Positions 17,290 to 26,089 of a stretch of 64,000 nucleotides of DNA are shown in pieces. The number at the start of each line of letters is the position of its first letter. Position 1 is the first letter of the stretch. The stretch comes from an uncultured Eubacteriales bacterium (GTDB lineage Bacteria; Bacillota; Clostridia; Christensenellales; DTU072), in contig CASFAV010000014.1 of NCBI GenBank assembly GCA_949292905.1, forward strand, positions 1-64,000, given 5' to 3'. The notes beneath the pieces are model-generated. The model worked only from the letters and a program-made list of their open reading frames with translations, did not search any database and had not been told where the DNA came from. The position numbers and the translations under genes were made by a program.

Positions 17290-18252
17290 TCATAGCCGCA
17301 AAGCTATCGCCGGACGCAAGCCGTGAACGGCGGAAACGGTGTCCTCGTAATATTCTCCGTACTGCCCGCCGGCGCTTACCAACGACGCGGCGGTAGAGGC
17401 TTTGCCCGGAGTGGCGAGCCACCAGGCGGAATAATAATCGTTGCCTATTTTACTGACCTCCACGCCTTCCGCGACGAGGTATTCGGTAGGCGAAACCGCC
17501 ATCATATAGCCTTCCTCTTCTTTAAGGTCGTATGCGTCTATCTGCTCGAGCGTGAGCAGTCCCACCGCGTCCGCGCCGCCAGCGAGGTAAGAGCTTTCCG
17601 ATTCGGTGAAAAGCGTGTCCTTGAAGCTTCCGTTGAGATACGTCTTGAGGTAAGATGCGTTAAAGTCGTTGGCTTTTTCGCCGTTCGTCGTAAGCCCCGT
17701 TGTGGAATTGAAAGACCCCGCGGGGTTAAATACGGCGGCGCCGAGCACCTGCTCGGAAAGCAACTGCGCCACACCGTCGTTTATCGCAAGAATACGCCAC
17801 TTTACGGGGGAATATTCGAAGAAATATTCCTTGCCCGCTTCTATCGTGCTCCCGTCGTGCAATCTGCGCCCGGCAGCCGCTTCGTCGGCGACGACGCAGA
17901 CGTACTTCTTATCGTTGTAATTATAGAAACCGTCGGCGTCCGCGGTAACGGTCCCGCTCTCCTTGAGATTTGTCAGCGCGTTATTGAGATCGGCGTCCGC
18001 CGCTTCGCCCGCGGCGTGTCCGAAATATACGTATTCCTTGCCGTTCTCCTCGAACCGCGTGTAATATTCAGGCGACTCTCCCTCTTCCTCTTCGCCGGAG
18101 TCATCTTCGCCCGAGTCCGCCGCGGGCGGTAAGTCGTCGCCTGCGGGCGGCGTTTCCGCCTCCGCACATGCGGAAAGAAACGCCGCGATAGTCAGTATCG
18201 CGGCGAGCAACAATGCTATGTAAGTTATCGCTCTGCCCTTTCTTCCCTGCAT
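17290..18252 (-). CDS. DUF6273-domain lipoprotein
   Basis: 320 aa. The signal peptide ends in lipobox LSAC (Cys 29); an acidic, proline-rich linker follows. From ~residue 55 on there is a DUF6273-type domain (VKWRILAINDG, LLSEQVLG, the terminal HGLRPAIALRL). This C-terminal motif is shared with surface proteins of gut Firmicutes of unknown role. It is monocistronic, and likely exposed on the cell surface. Confidence 0.7.
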   Translation of the reverse strand: MQGRKGRAITYIALLLAAILTIAAFLSACAEAETPPAGDDLPPAADSGEDDSGEEEEGESPEYYTRFEENGKEYVYFGHAAGEAADADLNNALTNLKESGTVTADADGFYNYNDKKYVCVVADEAAAGRRLHDGSTIEAGKEYFFEYSPVKWRILAINDGVAQLLSEQVLGAAVFNPAGSFNSTTGLTTNGEKANDFNASYLKTYLNGSFKDTLFTESESSYLAGGADAVGLLTLEQIDAYDLKEEEGYMMAVSPTEYLVAEGVEVSKIGNDYYSAWWLATPGKASTAASLVSAGGQYGEYYEDTVSAVHGLRPAIALRL

Positions 18253-18336
18253 GACGACAGTTTAACATATTTCGACGCATGCGCGCAATCCCGCGAGCGC
18301 GTATATCGCGTCTATTTACTTATTTATTATTCGGCG

Positions 18337-20697
18337 TCAACGAAGTCCGGATTTCGGACCCGAGATCTTGCGCAACTCCTCTATCGCCTCGCGGCAGGCT
18401 CTCGGCGCTCCCGCGGGTATAGGTGACGTCGGATCGAATACCTTACGGAACAGCGCCGTTTTACGGACGTTGCTCATCTGGAAGCCGGATACGAGATCGG
18501 TGACTGCTTCCTTGTAGTCTCTGTTCGAGGCGAACGCGCAGTTCTCCACGACTACCGTCGTTTCGCTTCCGTCGTATAAGATCTCCACTTCTGAGGGCGC
18601 GAACTTGGTCTTAGCGCCGTTGAGACTTACCTTGCCGGATATCACGTCGCGGAAATTGAGATAAATCGTCCTTTCCGCGGGTACCGCGCGCTTGTTTCCC
18701 TCCGTGGACATCGTAAAGATGAGCTTGTTGCCGTTCCTGACGAGCTTCATGCGGGTAATGGCGTACACCCCCTTCTCGTAAGCGGTGGTATCGCCGTCGT
18801 CGTCGTACATGTCGAAGGAGCCGTCGCCGGAATACAACCAGATCTCAAGAGGCTGCCTGAGCGAAAGGTCGTTACTCTCCGCGCTGCGGTAAAGAGGTAT
18901 TATCGAGCCGGCTCGCGCGAATACGGGCTCTTCATGAAGGTCGCGGTATATCCTGTATCTGCCGGGCGAATATATCCTGCCGGTGAATATATCGGTGTAT
19001 CTCTCGCCCTCGGGCACCCACAGATCGGCGCCGGCAAGACCGGCGCGCCCGTCCGAATGCTCCGTGATCGGCACGACGACGAGCTCGGTACCGAAAGAAT
19101 ACTGGTTACGCGCATTGTAAGCCTCTTCCTCGTCGTAGGAATAATACATCGGCTCGCAAAGCGCGCGTCCTTCGGTGTGCGTGAGGTAATTGACGGAATA
19201 AATGTATGGTATGAGCCTGTGCCTTAACCGCAGATAGTCTACGGCGATCTCGCAGACGTACCCGCGGCACTTCCACGGCTCTTTGCCCATAAATTCGTTA
19301 GAGGTGGAATGCAGTCTGTTGACGGGGCTGAACACTCCGAACTGGAGCCATCTGAGATAGAGCTCGTCATCCTTGTATCCGCGTTGATGCCCGCCTATGT
19401 CGTGGCTCCACCAGGTGTAGCCGACGTTGGTCGCCGTCGCCGTCATATAGGGCTGGAAGCGCAGGCTTCTCCAATTGATCATAGTGTCGCCGCTGAAGCC
19501 TAAAGGGTATCTATGGCTACCGATTCCCGCATATCTCGAGAGAATGATCGGGCGTTTGCCGCTGTCGCGCAGGTCGAGCGTGTGATAGTGATTCAGTCCC
19601 CACAGCGGGTCGAGTCCGGGCACGTCCGAATTCTTGCCCTGCTGCCAGTCGATCCACCAGAAACGCACGCCTTCGTTTTCATAGGGACGATGCACGACGT
19701 CGAAATAGGCTTCGAGGAACTTCTCGTCGCCGAGCCTGAAGGGCTCGACATCCTTTTTCTCGGGGTCCCTTCCCGTCACGGCGCATACGTCTTTATAGCA
19801 GTCCTCGAAAAATCTTATCCCCTGCGCGGGATGCAGATTAAGCGTGACTTTGAAATCGCGATCGTTGAGCCACTTGAGCAATTCGCGGTAATCGGGGAAA
19901 AGGTCGGTATTCCAGCTGTATCCCGTCCAGCCCGACATATGACGATAGATGAGCTTGTCGCGCAGGTTGTCCGTGGGTATCGCCTTCGCCGCCGCGCCGA
20001 ATTTTGCCATTACGTTCACCCAGTGCCAGTCCATGTCTATGGTGGCTACCGTCACGGGGATCTTCTCGTCGATGAAGCGTTGCATGAGCGCGCGGTATTC
20101 TTCCTGAGTGTACGCCTTGTATCTGCTCCACCAGTTGCCGAAAGCGAACTTGGGCACAAGTGGAGTCGCGCCGGACAATTTATAGAAATCCCTTATGCAC
20201 TCGCGGTAACGGTTGCCGTAAGCGAAATAGTATTTGTCGGTGCATTTTTCGCGGGCGAGTATCGCTTCGCCTTTCAGTATGAGCGAACGCGAATCGTCGA
20301 GGACCGCCACGCCGCTTCTGGACACGAGCCCGCGTTCCAGGGGCACGGCGCCCGAGCACATGTCGAGAGTCCTGCGCGTACCGCGGAGATTGCCTTTCAC
20401 AAAATTCCTCACCTTGTCTCCGTTCTCGGTGACTATATAAGCCACCTTACCGCTCTTGACGTTCACCGCGAAACGCGCCTTGCCCGTATCTATAACGGCA
20501 AGTCCGCCCTTTTCGACGACTTTGAACGGCGGCCGCATGAAATCGCGGTACCATATCCGTTGAGTGGCTTCGTCGGTGAATTCTCCCGTTTCCACCCTGA
20601 TAAGGTAAGGCGTGAGCACGCTTATGCGCACGCCGCCGAAAATAACGGTTTGTTCGGGTAACGTTTTCGAAGCTGTGACAATGTTGAATCTTCGCAT
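18337..20697 (-). CDS. GH31 family alpha-glycosidase (alpha-glucosidase/xylosidase type)
   Basis: 786 aa. An N-terminal beta-sandwich, then the GH31 barrel: TIDMDWHWV, nucleophile region FWWIDWQQG (Asp), GFSGDTMINW (acid/base Asp), HDIGGHQRG, and a C-terminal beta domain with SGDGSFDMYDDDGDTTAYE. No signal peptide, so the enzyme is cytoplasmic. The WQQG after the nucleophile replaces the common MNE and suggests a subfamily other than maltase-glucoamylase. AAGGAGAAGG precedes ATG. It stands alone, just downstream of the MATE operon. Confidence 0.9.
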   Translation of the reverse strand: MRRFNIVTASKTLPEQTVIFGGVRISVLTPYLIRVETGEFTDEATQRIWYRDFMRPPFKVVEKGGLAVIDTGKARFAVNVKSGKVAYIVTENGDKVRNFVKGNLRGTRRTLDMCSGAVPLERGLVSRSGVAVLDDSRSLILKGEAILAREKCTDKYYFAYGNRYRECIRDFYKLSGATPLVPKFAFGNWWSRYKAYTQEEYRALMQRFIDEKIPVTVATIDMDWHWVNVMAKFGAAAKAIPTDNLRDKLIYRHMSGWTGYSWNTDLFPDYRELLKWLNDRDFKVTLNLHPAQGIRFFEDCYKDVCAVTGRDPEKKDVEPFRLGDEKFLEAYFDVVHRPYENEGVRFWWIDWQQGKNSDVPGLDPLWGLNHYHTLDLRDSGKRPIILSRYAGIGSHRYPLGFSGDTMINWRSLRFQPYMTATATNVGYTWWSHDIGGHQRGYKDDELYLRWLQFGVFSPVNRLHSTSNEFMGKEPWKCRGYVCEIAVDYLRLRHRLIPYIYSVNYLTHTEGRALCEPMYYSYDEEEAYNARNQYSFGTELVVVPITEHSDGRAGLAGADLWVPEGERYTDIFTGRIYSPGRYRIYRDLHEEPVFARAGSIIPLYRSAESNDLSLRQPLEIWLYSGDGSFDMYDDDGDTTAYEKGVYAITRMKLVRNGNKLIFTMSTEGNKRAVPAERTIYLNFRDVISGKVSLNGAKTKFAPSEVEILYDGSETTVVVENCAFASNRDYKEAVTDLVSGFQMSNVRKTALFRKVFDPTSPIPAGAPRACREAIEELRKISGPKSGLR

Positions 20698-20784
20698 ATC
20701 CTTCTCCTTAAGACGTTGCGGCTTCGCGCCGCGTCATATTAATTATAAAGCATTTCCGAGAATTTTTCCATAGCCGAAAAGATT

Positions 20785-22203
20785 TTAATCCGACGCTCCG
20801 GCTCCTTCCCGCGACGCGGCGTCGGGCGCGATGGAGCGCAACGACTTGCGGAAACGGAAGAAAAAGAGTATCGCCGTGAAGGTGACCGCCAGAACGTCCG
20901 CCACGGGCTCCGCGGCAAAGACCGCCGCGGTTTTGTCGGCGGTGAAAACGGCGGGCATTATATATATGAGCGGAAGGAGAAGCACGAATTTTCTCACTAC
21001 CGCCACGAGTATGGAAGCTTTGGCGTTGCCGATGGCGACGAAGGTCATCTGACACGCCATCTGCACACCCATCATGAACATCGCCGCCATATAGATGCGG
21101 AGCGCGTAAGAGGTGTAATCCACGAGCTCAGCGCTCGAAGTGAACATCGCGGCGAAAACTCCCGGTAACGACATCGCGAAGACGTACAGTACCGAAGCGT
21201 ATGCCGCGCTCACCGCGAGCAGACGCTTGAAAGCGGCTTTGACGCGCGCGGCGTCCTTGGCGCCGAAATTATAGCTCACTATCGGTTGAGCTCCCTGTCC
21301 CAACCCCTGAAGTGGTAAGAGAGCGAATTGCATGACGCTGCTCGCCACCGTCATCGCGCCCACGGCGATATCGCCGCCGTAACGCTGAAGGGAGGAATTG
21401 AAGCATATGAGAATGACCGATTCGCTCGACTGCATCACGAAAGCGGAAAGTCCCAGCGCGAGCGCGGGAAATATTATCCTCGGCTCGGGCTTAAGACAGG
21501 CGAGTCTGATCTTCAGAGTCGTGCGCTTGCCGAAAAGGAATATAAGCACCCACGCGCAGGAAGCCGCCTGCGAGATCACCGTCGCGACGGCGGCGCCTTC
21601 CACGCCCATGTCGAAAGCGAATATGAACAAGGGATCGAGCGCGATATTCAGGACTGCGCCGACGAGCACGGAAAGCATGCCCGTGGTGGCGAAGCCCTGC
21701 GCCGTTATAAAGGCGTTCATGCCGAGAGTGAGCTGAACGAATATCGTACCTATCGCGTAGATATTCATATAATCCGCGGCGTAGCCTATGGTATTCTCGC
21801 TCGCGCCGAACGCGAGCAGGAATTCCCTGTTCCAGACAAGCAATACCGCGGTGAGCGACAACGATACGACGATCTGCGTCACGAAGCAGTTGCCGAGCGT
21901 TTTCTCCGCGGAGACGTTGTCGCCCGCGCCCATGAAGATCGACGCGCGCGGCGCGCCGCCGTTGCTGACGAGGGCGGCGAAAGCGGACACTATCATTATG
22001 AGCGGCAGACATACTCCGAGTCCGGTGAGTGCGAGATCGCCCGTTTCGGGAATGTGACCTATATATATGCGGTCTACGATGTTGTAGAACATATTGATGA
22101 TCTGCGCCACCACAGTGGGAAGCGCGAGCTTGAAAAGCAGTTTGCCTATCGGCTCCGTTCTCAGAAAATCTCTGTCGACGTTCGCAGCTGAAGTATGTAT
22201 CAT
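20785..22203 (-). CDS. MATE-family efflux transporter
   Basis: 472 aa from ATG 22203, whose ATGA overlaps the stop of the upstream gene; an upstream in-frame start would give an unrelated 29-residue extension. 12 membrane segments in two halves. PIGKLLFKLALPTVVAQIINMFYNIVDR-like start (in pieces: LALPTVVAQI, NIVDRIYIGH) and QPIVSYNFGAKD in the second half are MATE signatures. It probably exports cationic compounds by Na+ or H+ exchange. It is last gene of a four-gene overlapping operon. Confidence 0.85.
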   Translation of the reverse strand: MIHTSAANVDRDFLRTEPIGKLLFKLALPTVVAQIINMFYNIVDRIYIGHIPETGDLALTGLGVCLPLIMIVSAFAALVSNGGAPRASIFMGAGDNVSAEKTLGNCFVTQIVVSLSLTAVLLVWNREFLLAFGASENTIGYAADYMNIYAIGTIFVQLTLGMNAFITAQGFATTGMLSVLVGAVLNIALDPLFIFAFDMGVEGAAVATVISQAASCAWVLIFLFGKRTTLKIRLACLKPEPRIIFPALALGLSAFVMQSSESVILICFNSSLQRYGGDIAVGAMTVASSVMQFALLPLQGLGQGAQPIVSYNFGAKDAARVKAAFKRLLAVSAAYASVLYVFAMSLPGVFAAMFTSSAELVDYTSYALRIYMAAMFMMGVQMACQMTFVAIGNAKASILVAVVRKFVLLLPLIYIMPAVFTADKTAAVFAAEPVADVLAVTFTAILFFFRFRKSLRSIAPDAASREGAGASD

Positions 22204-22997
22204 ATCGTTACCGTATCGCCCGCGGCGAGATAATAGAGCCGCAAGCCCGTTATTTCTTTCATCACAGAGTAAGCGCGCATACCGGTGCAATGCCCTGTAT
22301 AATATGTGGCGCCCGTATCGGACAACGCTTCCGCAAGTTTTACGAGGCGCGCTCTGCCCGCCTCGTCGTCCGCCTCTCCGACGACGTGGAAGCCTCCTAT
22401 AACGACGTCCGGGCAGAACTTGTTTACAATATTAAGGATACCTTTATGCGAACATCCGCTTACCAAAACGCGTTTTCCTTCCGACGCGAGCAGCAGATAT
22501 CTTTCGTGCTCGAAGCAGTCCGGAACAAGTCCCGCGTCGGTAGACGTACAGAGACCCTCGCCGCGAACGGGATAAACGATATCCTCTTTTTTCAAAGACG
22601 CGATCTCCGCGCTCCTGCCGGGCTTCGCGCTTTCCCCCACGTAAACGAAGCGGTCGCGGAAACGCTCCTTCAGACTCCTGTCCAGCCCTGCGTATTTCTT
22701 GCCGCCGCGCGAATATCTTTCGCCGAATATCTCGCGCGCCGCGTACACAGCGGCTACAGGATTCGCCGCGAAAAAGCTTTCGAGTCCCCCGCCGTGATCG
22801 TAATGGTCGTGGGATAGCACCGCGTAGTCCGCAGCTCCTATATCCGCTCCCGCCGCGGCGGCATTACGCAGAAACGCGTCGCTCGCTCCGAAATCGAACA
22901 ATATTTTTTCGTCGCCGCACTCGATGAACAGCGAGAACCCGTGTTCCGCTTCGTATCCTTTCGCCGCGACGTCGTCCGCAAGCGCGGTTATCCTCAT
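22200..22997 (-). CDS. Metallo-beta-lactamase-fold hydrolase (dihydropterin/RFA-P synthase-like)
   Basis: 265 aa. The HxHxDH motif appears as LSHDHYDHGGG (~residue 80), with GCSHKGILN and GFHVVGEA as later metal-site segments and a TYYTGHCTG end. This matches the subgroup annotated as 7,8-dihydropterin-6-methyl-4-(ribofuranosyl)aminobenzene-5'-phosphate synthase, but members do many things. It overlaps both neighbours by 4 bp in an operon with a glycosidase. Confidence 0.8.
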   Translation of the reverse strand: MRITALADDVAAKGYEAEHGFSLFIECGDEKILFDFGASDAFLRNAAAAGADIGAADYAVLSHDHYDHGGGLESFFAANPVAAVYAAREIFGERYSRGGKKYAGLDRSLKERFRDRFVYVGESAKPGRSAEIASLKKEDIVYPVRGEGLCTSTDAGLVPDCFEHERYLLLASEGKRVLVSGCSHKGILNIVNKFCPDVVIGGFHVVGEADDEAGRARLVKLAEALSDTGATYYTGHCTGMRAYSVMKEITGLRLYYLAAGDTVTI

Positions 22998-23980
22998 GGC
23001 TTTACCTCCCCGCTTCCGAGCCCGGCTTCCGCGAAGCCCATGTTTTCCTTTCCTCTCAGCATATTCGCTTTGTCGCGCGCATTGAAATACAACCTCAGTT
23101 TATCGCCCGTTTTCACGAGATGAGAGGCGTACACGAACTGCGCCATCCAGTCGCTTCCCGCATGGACGCGGGGCTCGAGCAAGGTCTTGGCGAATTCGAA
23201 CCTCACTCCGTCCGCCGAATACAGAAGTTGTATCGCGGACTTGCTCATACCGTCTTCGAGATAGATGCCGTTCTGCACGCCCGCGAAGCCGTCCTTAAGT
23301 TTATACACTTTCAGACAGCCGCAACACAGATTGAAAAATCTGCTCCGCTCGTCGGGATATATTATAGGCGCGGGATTTTTGACGAAGCCCCGAAGCGGCT
23401 CGGCGCTTTCCGCAAGACAAATATACGTAGGTTCGGAGAAGCCGCAGTCCTCTATAAACGTGAGCCCCGCCGAATAATATAGTTTGTATCCGCTCCCATC
23501 CGCAAGAAGAAAAGGATTGGACAGCGAATGCCCGCCCTTTACCGTCCGCTCGTAAGCTCTGTCGAAGGTGAGAACGGGCTCGGGCTTTGAAAAATGCTTC
23601 AGATCGGCGCTCGTCACGACGTAAATATCCGACTTCCACTTGCCGCCCGCAAGTCCTTTCGCCCGCGTAAGAACGGGTTGGAGCCTCTCGTAATATATAT
23701 GATAGACGCCGTTCATTCTTATGACGTCCGCGCGCATCGCGCGTGAGAGAACGCGCTTACCTCCGTCGAAAACGATACCGTCGTCCGACGTATATAAGCG
23801 CACGCCCGCGAGCGAGTGAGCGAAAAGGTACCACTTCCCGTCGTGAGACTCGTCCGGCGTTACCACGGACGGATCCGCAATCACCGGATCGAAAAATCTG
23901 CTCCGTATAACGGGATTGCCCTCGTATAATACGAATTCCGCATTCTCGAGCTCCGCAAAAGTCAAGTCAAGCATATTCAT
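22994..23980 (-). CDS. Five-bladed beta-propeller glycosidase-like protein (GH43/GH130 type)
   Basis: 328 aa. NPVIRSRFFDPVIADPSVV near residues 22-40 and later DGKWYLFAHSL, DVIRMNGVYHIYYE, SNPFLLADGSGYKLYYSAG and the HAGSDWMAQFVYAS segment follow the propeller pattern of GH43/GH32/GH68/GH130 proteins. The exact family is not decidable by eye. No signal peptide. It is co-translated (ATGA overlaps) with the MFS transporter upstream, so it probably acts on the imported sugar. Confidence 0.7.
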   Translation of the reverse strand: MNMLDLTFAELENAEFVLYEGNPVIRSRFFDPVIADPSVVTPDESHDGKWYLFAHSLAGVRLYTSDDGIVFDGGKRVLSRAMRADVIRMNGVYHIYYERLQPVLTRAKGLAGGKWKSDIYVVTSADLKHFSKPEPVLTFDRAYERTVKGGHSLSNPFLLADGSGYKLYYSAGLTFIEDCGFSEPTYICLAESAEPLRGFVKNPAPIIYPDERSRFFNLCCGCLKVYKLKDGFAGVQNGIYLEDGMSKSAIQLLYSADGVRFEFAKTLLEPRVHAGSDWMAQFVYASHLVKTGDKLRLYFNARDKANMLRGKENMGFAEAGLGSGEVKP

Positions 23981-25482
23981 TCCGCTTCCGATCCGCCGGG
24001 CACGGTCGTTTCGGCGGTTTCCGTTCCCGCCGCTTCCGCGCGAAGCGCGTGAGGAGTCATTTCCTCGGGTTTAGCCCTGTTGAGGAGCACTACGGGTATC
24101 ACCGCGAAAAGCACTATCACCGCCGCTATAAGGAACATATACGGGGTGTAATTGTATATGGGGTTCCCGTTCATGTCGTAAGAGCCGGACGGCTCGCTGA
24201 ATTGTTGTATGATAGCCGTCAACGCGGGTCCTATAACCATAGGTATGAGTACCCAAAACACCATTCTTATGCCCTGGAACATTCCGGCTTTGTCGGGCGG
24301 GGTCAGGTCGCGCACGGTGGCGGTGAGATTGGCGGTGATACAGAGGTTGGCGCCCATCAGCACGAACCCGGCAGCGCAGACCGCGGCTATCGGAGTCCGA
24401 CCTTCGAAGCACACGGGGCTGGCGAGCAACATGCCTATCGCTCCCACGAAATACACGCCGAGCAGAGGAAGATTGAGCTTCCTTCTGTCCTTCATCTTCG
24501 CCATGAATATCCCGAAGACGACGGAAGCTATCGCGGAGGTCACTATGATCACCGCCACGGGTATGATGTAAGTTCCGTTGGGATATCCGAGCGTCCTCTC
24601 CGCATACATGATGAGGTAGGTCATGAAGCTGTTGTTGGCTATACCGACGATGCACATCGCGGTATACGCGAGATACAAATTCTTGTTTTCTTTTATAACG
24701 CTCTTGCGGAAACCGTAAACTATGTTTTTATAATCGGAGCTCGGATTGGGCAGGAGATCTTTGTTGTCCCTGATGGTGAAAATACCTATGACGCCGACTA
24801 TAAGCACTATAGCGCCGAGCAGAACGTAGAATAAAGTCCAGTTGCCGGTAGCTATCTTGGTGCCGCCTTCCACCCAGCCGGTGACCTCGGTGCCGTCGGG
24901 AGCGAGGTAAGTGTCCTGCGTAAGGAAGTCGAGCCCGCCGAACACCGCCGCCATAGCGAGTATGGGCATCACCGCTATGACGCCCTCCACTATCCCGCGG
25001 TAAGGTCCCGCGGTATTGTCCGTGACCCAGGCGTTGAACGCTGCGTCGTTGGCGGTGGAACCCACGTAAGACATCACGCAGTCCATTATAACGACCACTA
25101 CTATCGCCGTTATCGTAGCGGTTTCCACGTTCTTTATCCCCAACGCGGTGAAGTTGTCCACCGTGATGAGCGCGAAAGACATTATTATCAGTCCCCACAG
25201 TATATAGCCGTAGCTTATGAAATGTCTGCGGTTTCCCTTCCTGTCCGACCATATACCGCCTATAAGCGTGGCGGCGGTAGCGGTTATCGCGCTCGCCGCG
25301 ACCATGACCGAAATGGCTACGGAACTGAAACGGTTGTCGGTTAGCGGCATCGTCCTGTCGATAAATACGTTGAAATACATATTCTCGACGATCCACGCCA
25401 CCTGACCGAAAAATCCGAAGATAATAAGAGATGTCCAAAGTTTAGCGCCGAGTCCTGCGCCCGATTTTTTCGATTTGATCAT
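23977..25482 (-). CDS. MFS transporter, sugar-type
   Basis: 501 aa; ATG 25482 fits a GGCGG site with 8-base spacing, and a GTG three codons earlier is possible. Twelve hydrophobic segments, MFS loop GGIWSDRKGNRR between TM2 and TM3. It is the first gene of a four-gene operon with a glycosidase-like protein, so it is likely a carbohydrate or glycoside importer. A polar tail rich in Thr/Glu closes the protein. Confidence 0.8.
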   Translation of the reverse strand: MIKSKKSGAGLGAKLWTSLIIFGFFGQVAWIVENMYFNVFIDRTMPLTDNRFSSVAISVMVAASAITATAATLIGGIWSDRKGNRRHFISYGYILWGLIIMSFALITVDNFTALGIKNVETATITAIVVVVIMDCVMSYVGSTANDAAFNAWVTDNTAGPYRGIVEGVIAVMPILAMAAVFGGLDFLTQDTYLAPDGTEVTGWVEGGTKIATGNWTLFYVLLGAIVLIVGVIGIFTIRDNKDLLPNPSSDYKNIVYGFRKSVIKENKNLYLAYTAMCIVGIANNSFMTYLIMYAERTLGYPNGTYIIPVAVIIVTSAIASVVFGIFMAKMKDRRKLNLPLLGVYFVGAIGMLLASPVCFEGRTPIAAVCAAGFVLMGANLCITANLTATVRDLTPPDKAGMFQGIRMVFWVLIPMVIGPALTAIIQQFSEPSGSYDMNGNPIYNYTPYMFLIAAVIVLFAVIPVVLLNRAKPEEMTPHALRAEAAGTETAETTVPGGSEAE

Positions 25483-25505
25483 ATACGTCACCGCCTTTTG
25501 CTTAA

Positions 25506-25534
25506 AGTATAAATCCGCGCGCGCGGTATGTCAA
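25506..25534 (-). promoter_or_regulatory. Promoter of the MFS-glycosidase-MBL-MATE operon
   Basis: TTGACA (25529-25534), 17-bp spacer, TATACT (25506-25511) on the minus strand, giving a leader of about 17 nt. A CG-alternating tract fills the spacer. Confidence 0.8.
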
Positions 25535-25555
25535 TACCGCCCTTTCTTCGTAGAG

Positions 25556-25584
25556 ACAAAAGGACGGAGCTCATTCGCTCCGTC
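25556..25584 (-). terminator. Candidate terminator of the ClpP-VirD4 operon
   Basis: Stem GACGGAGC / GCTCCGTC (25563-25584) followed by a short T-run on the minus strand. It lies about 290 bases beyond the last gene of the operon. Between 25585 and 25872 I see no gene I would defend; the open frames there are arginine-rich shadows. Confidence 0.5.
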
Positions 25585-25872
25585 TCGCGTAAAGCGCGTA
25601 TCCCCCTTGTGCGCTCAAACCATCCTCGCGGCTCTATGCGACTTGCTTTCGCCGCCGCGAACGCGCCTTCCCTCGCGCGCCGTCCCCCTTGGCGGCGCGC
25701 TCCCGAACCGTTCCCCCTACGGCTTCTCCCTCGGGATACGCTCGATATAGCTTCGCTTCGCGTGCGGGGCGCCTTCCCCCTTGACGGCATTCCCCGCTAC
25801 GCGAGCGTAGCTGTCTTCCGATTCGCGGTCTTTCTCCGTCGACCGCCTTCGATTCACACGGTACCGATCCGC

Positions 25873-26082
25873 TCAGTCGTAATCTTCGTCCGCGCAAATA
25901 AACCCGTGCGGATATTTTTCTTTCGCTTCCGTATCGCTCATACGCTCGTATTCGTCTATCTTACCGTATAAGTCGGTCGCTGATCCTACGGGTATCACGT
26001 CCTCTTCTTCCCGTAAAGTGCCCTTATCTTCGTTAAGGTATTTCACGTTTAACCTATTGCCTTTCTTTTTTGCGTCGTTCAT
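25873..26082 (-). CDS. 69-residue hydrophilic protein at the end of the ClpP operon
   Basis: Starts seven bases after the stop of the acidic protein gene. The product is strongly charged (LNEDKGTLREEEDVI, then KIDEYERMSDTEAKEKYP) and ends CADEDYD. No family recognised. Its spacing and strand put it in the operon. A small adaptor or antitoxin-like partner is possible but unsupported. Confidence 0.55.
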   Translation of the reverse strand: MNDAKKKGNRLNVKYLNEDKGTLREEEDVIPVGSATDLYGKIDEYERMSDTEAKEKYPHGFICADEDYD

Positions 26083-26089
26083 GCCCGTA

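Noticed and set aside
25528..25971. 147-aa plus-strand open frame
   Set aside because: Starts inside a promoter/terminator region and runs into the opposed 69-aa gene; the composition is Arg/Pro-rich as expected from a GC-rich shadow.
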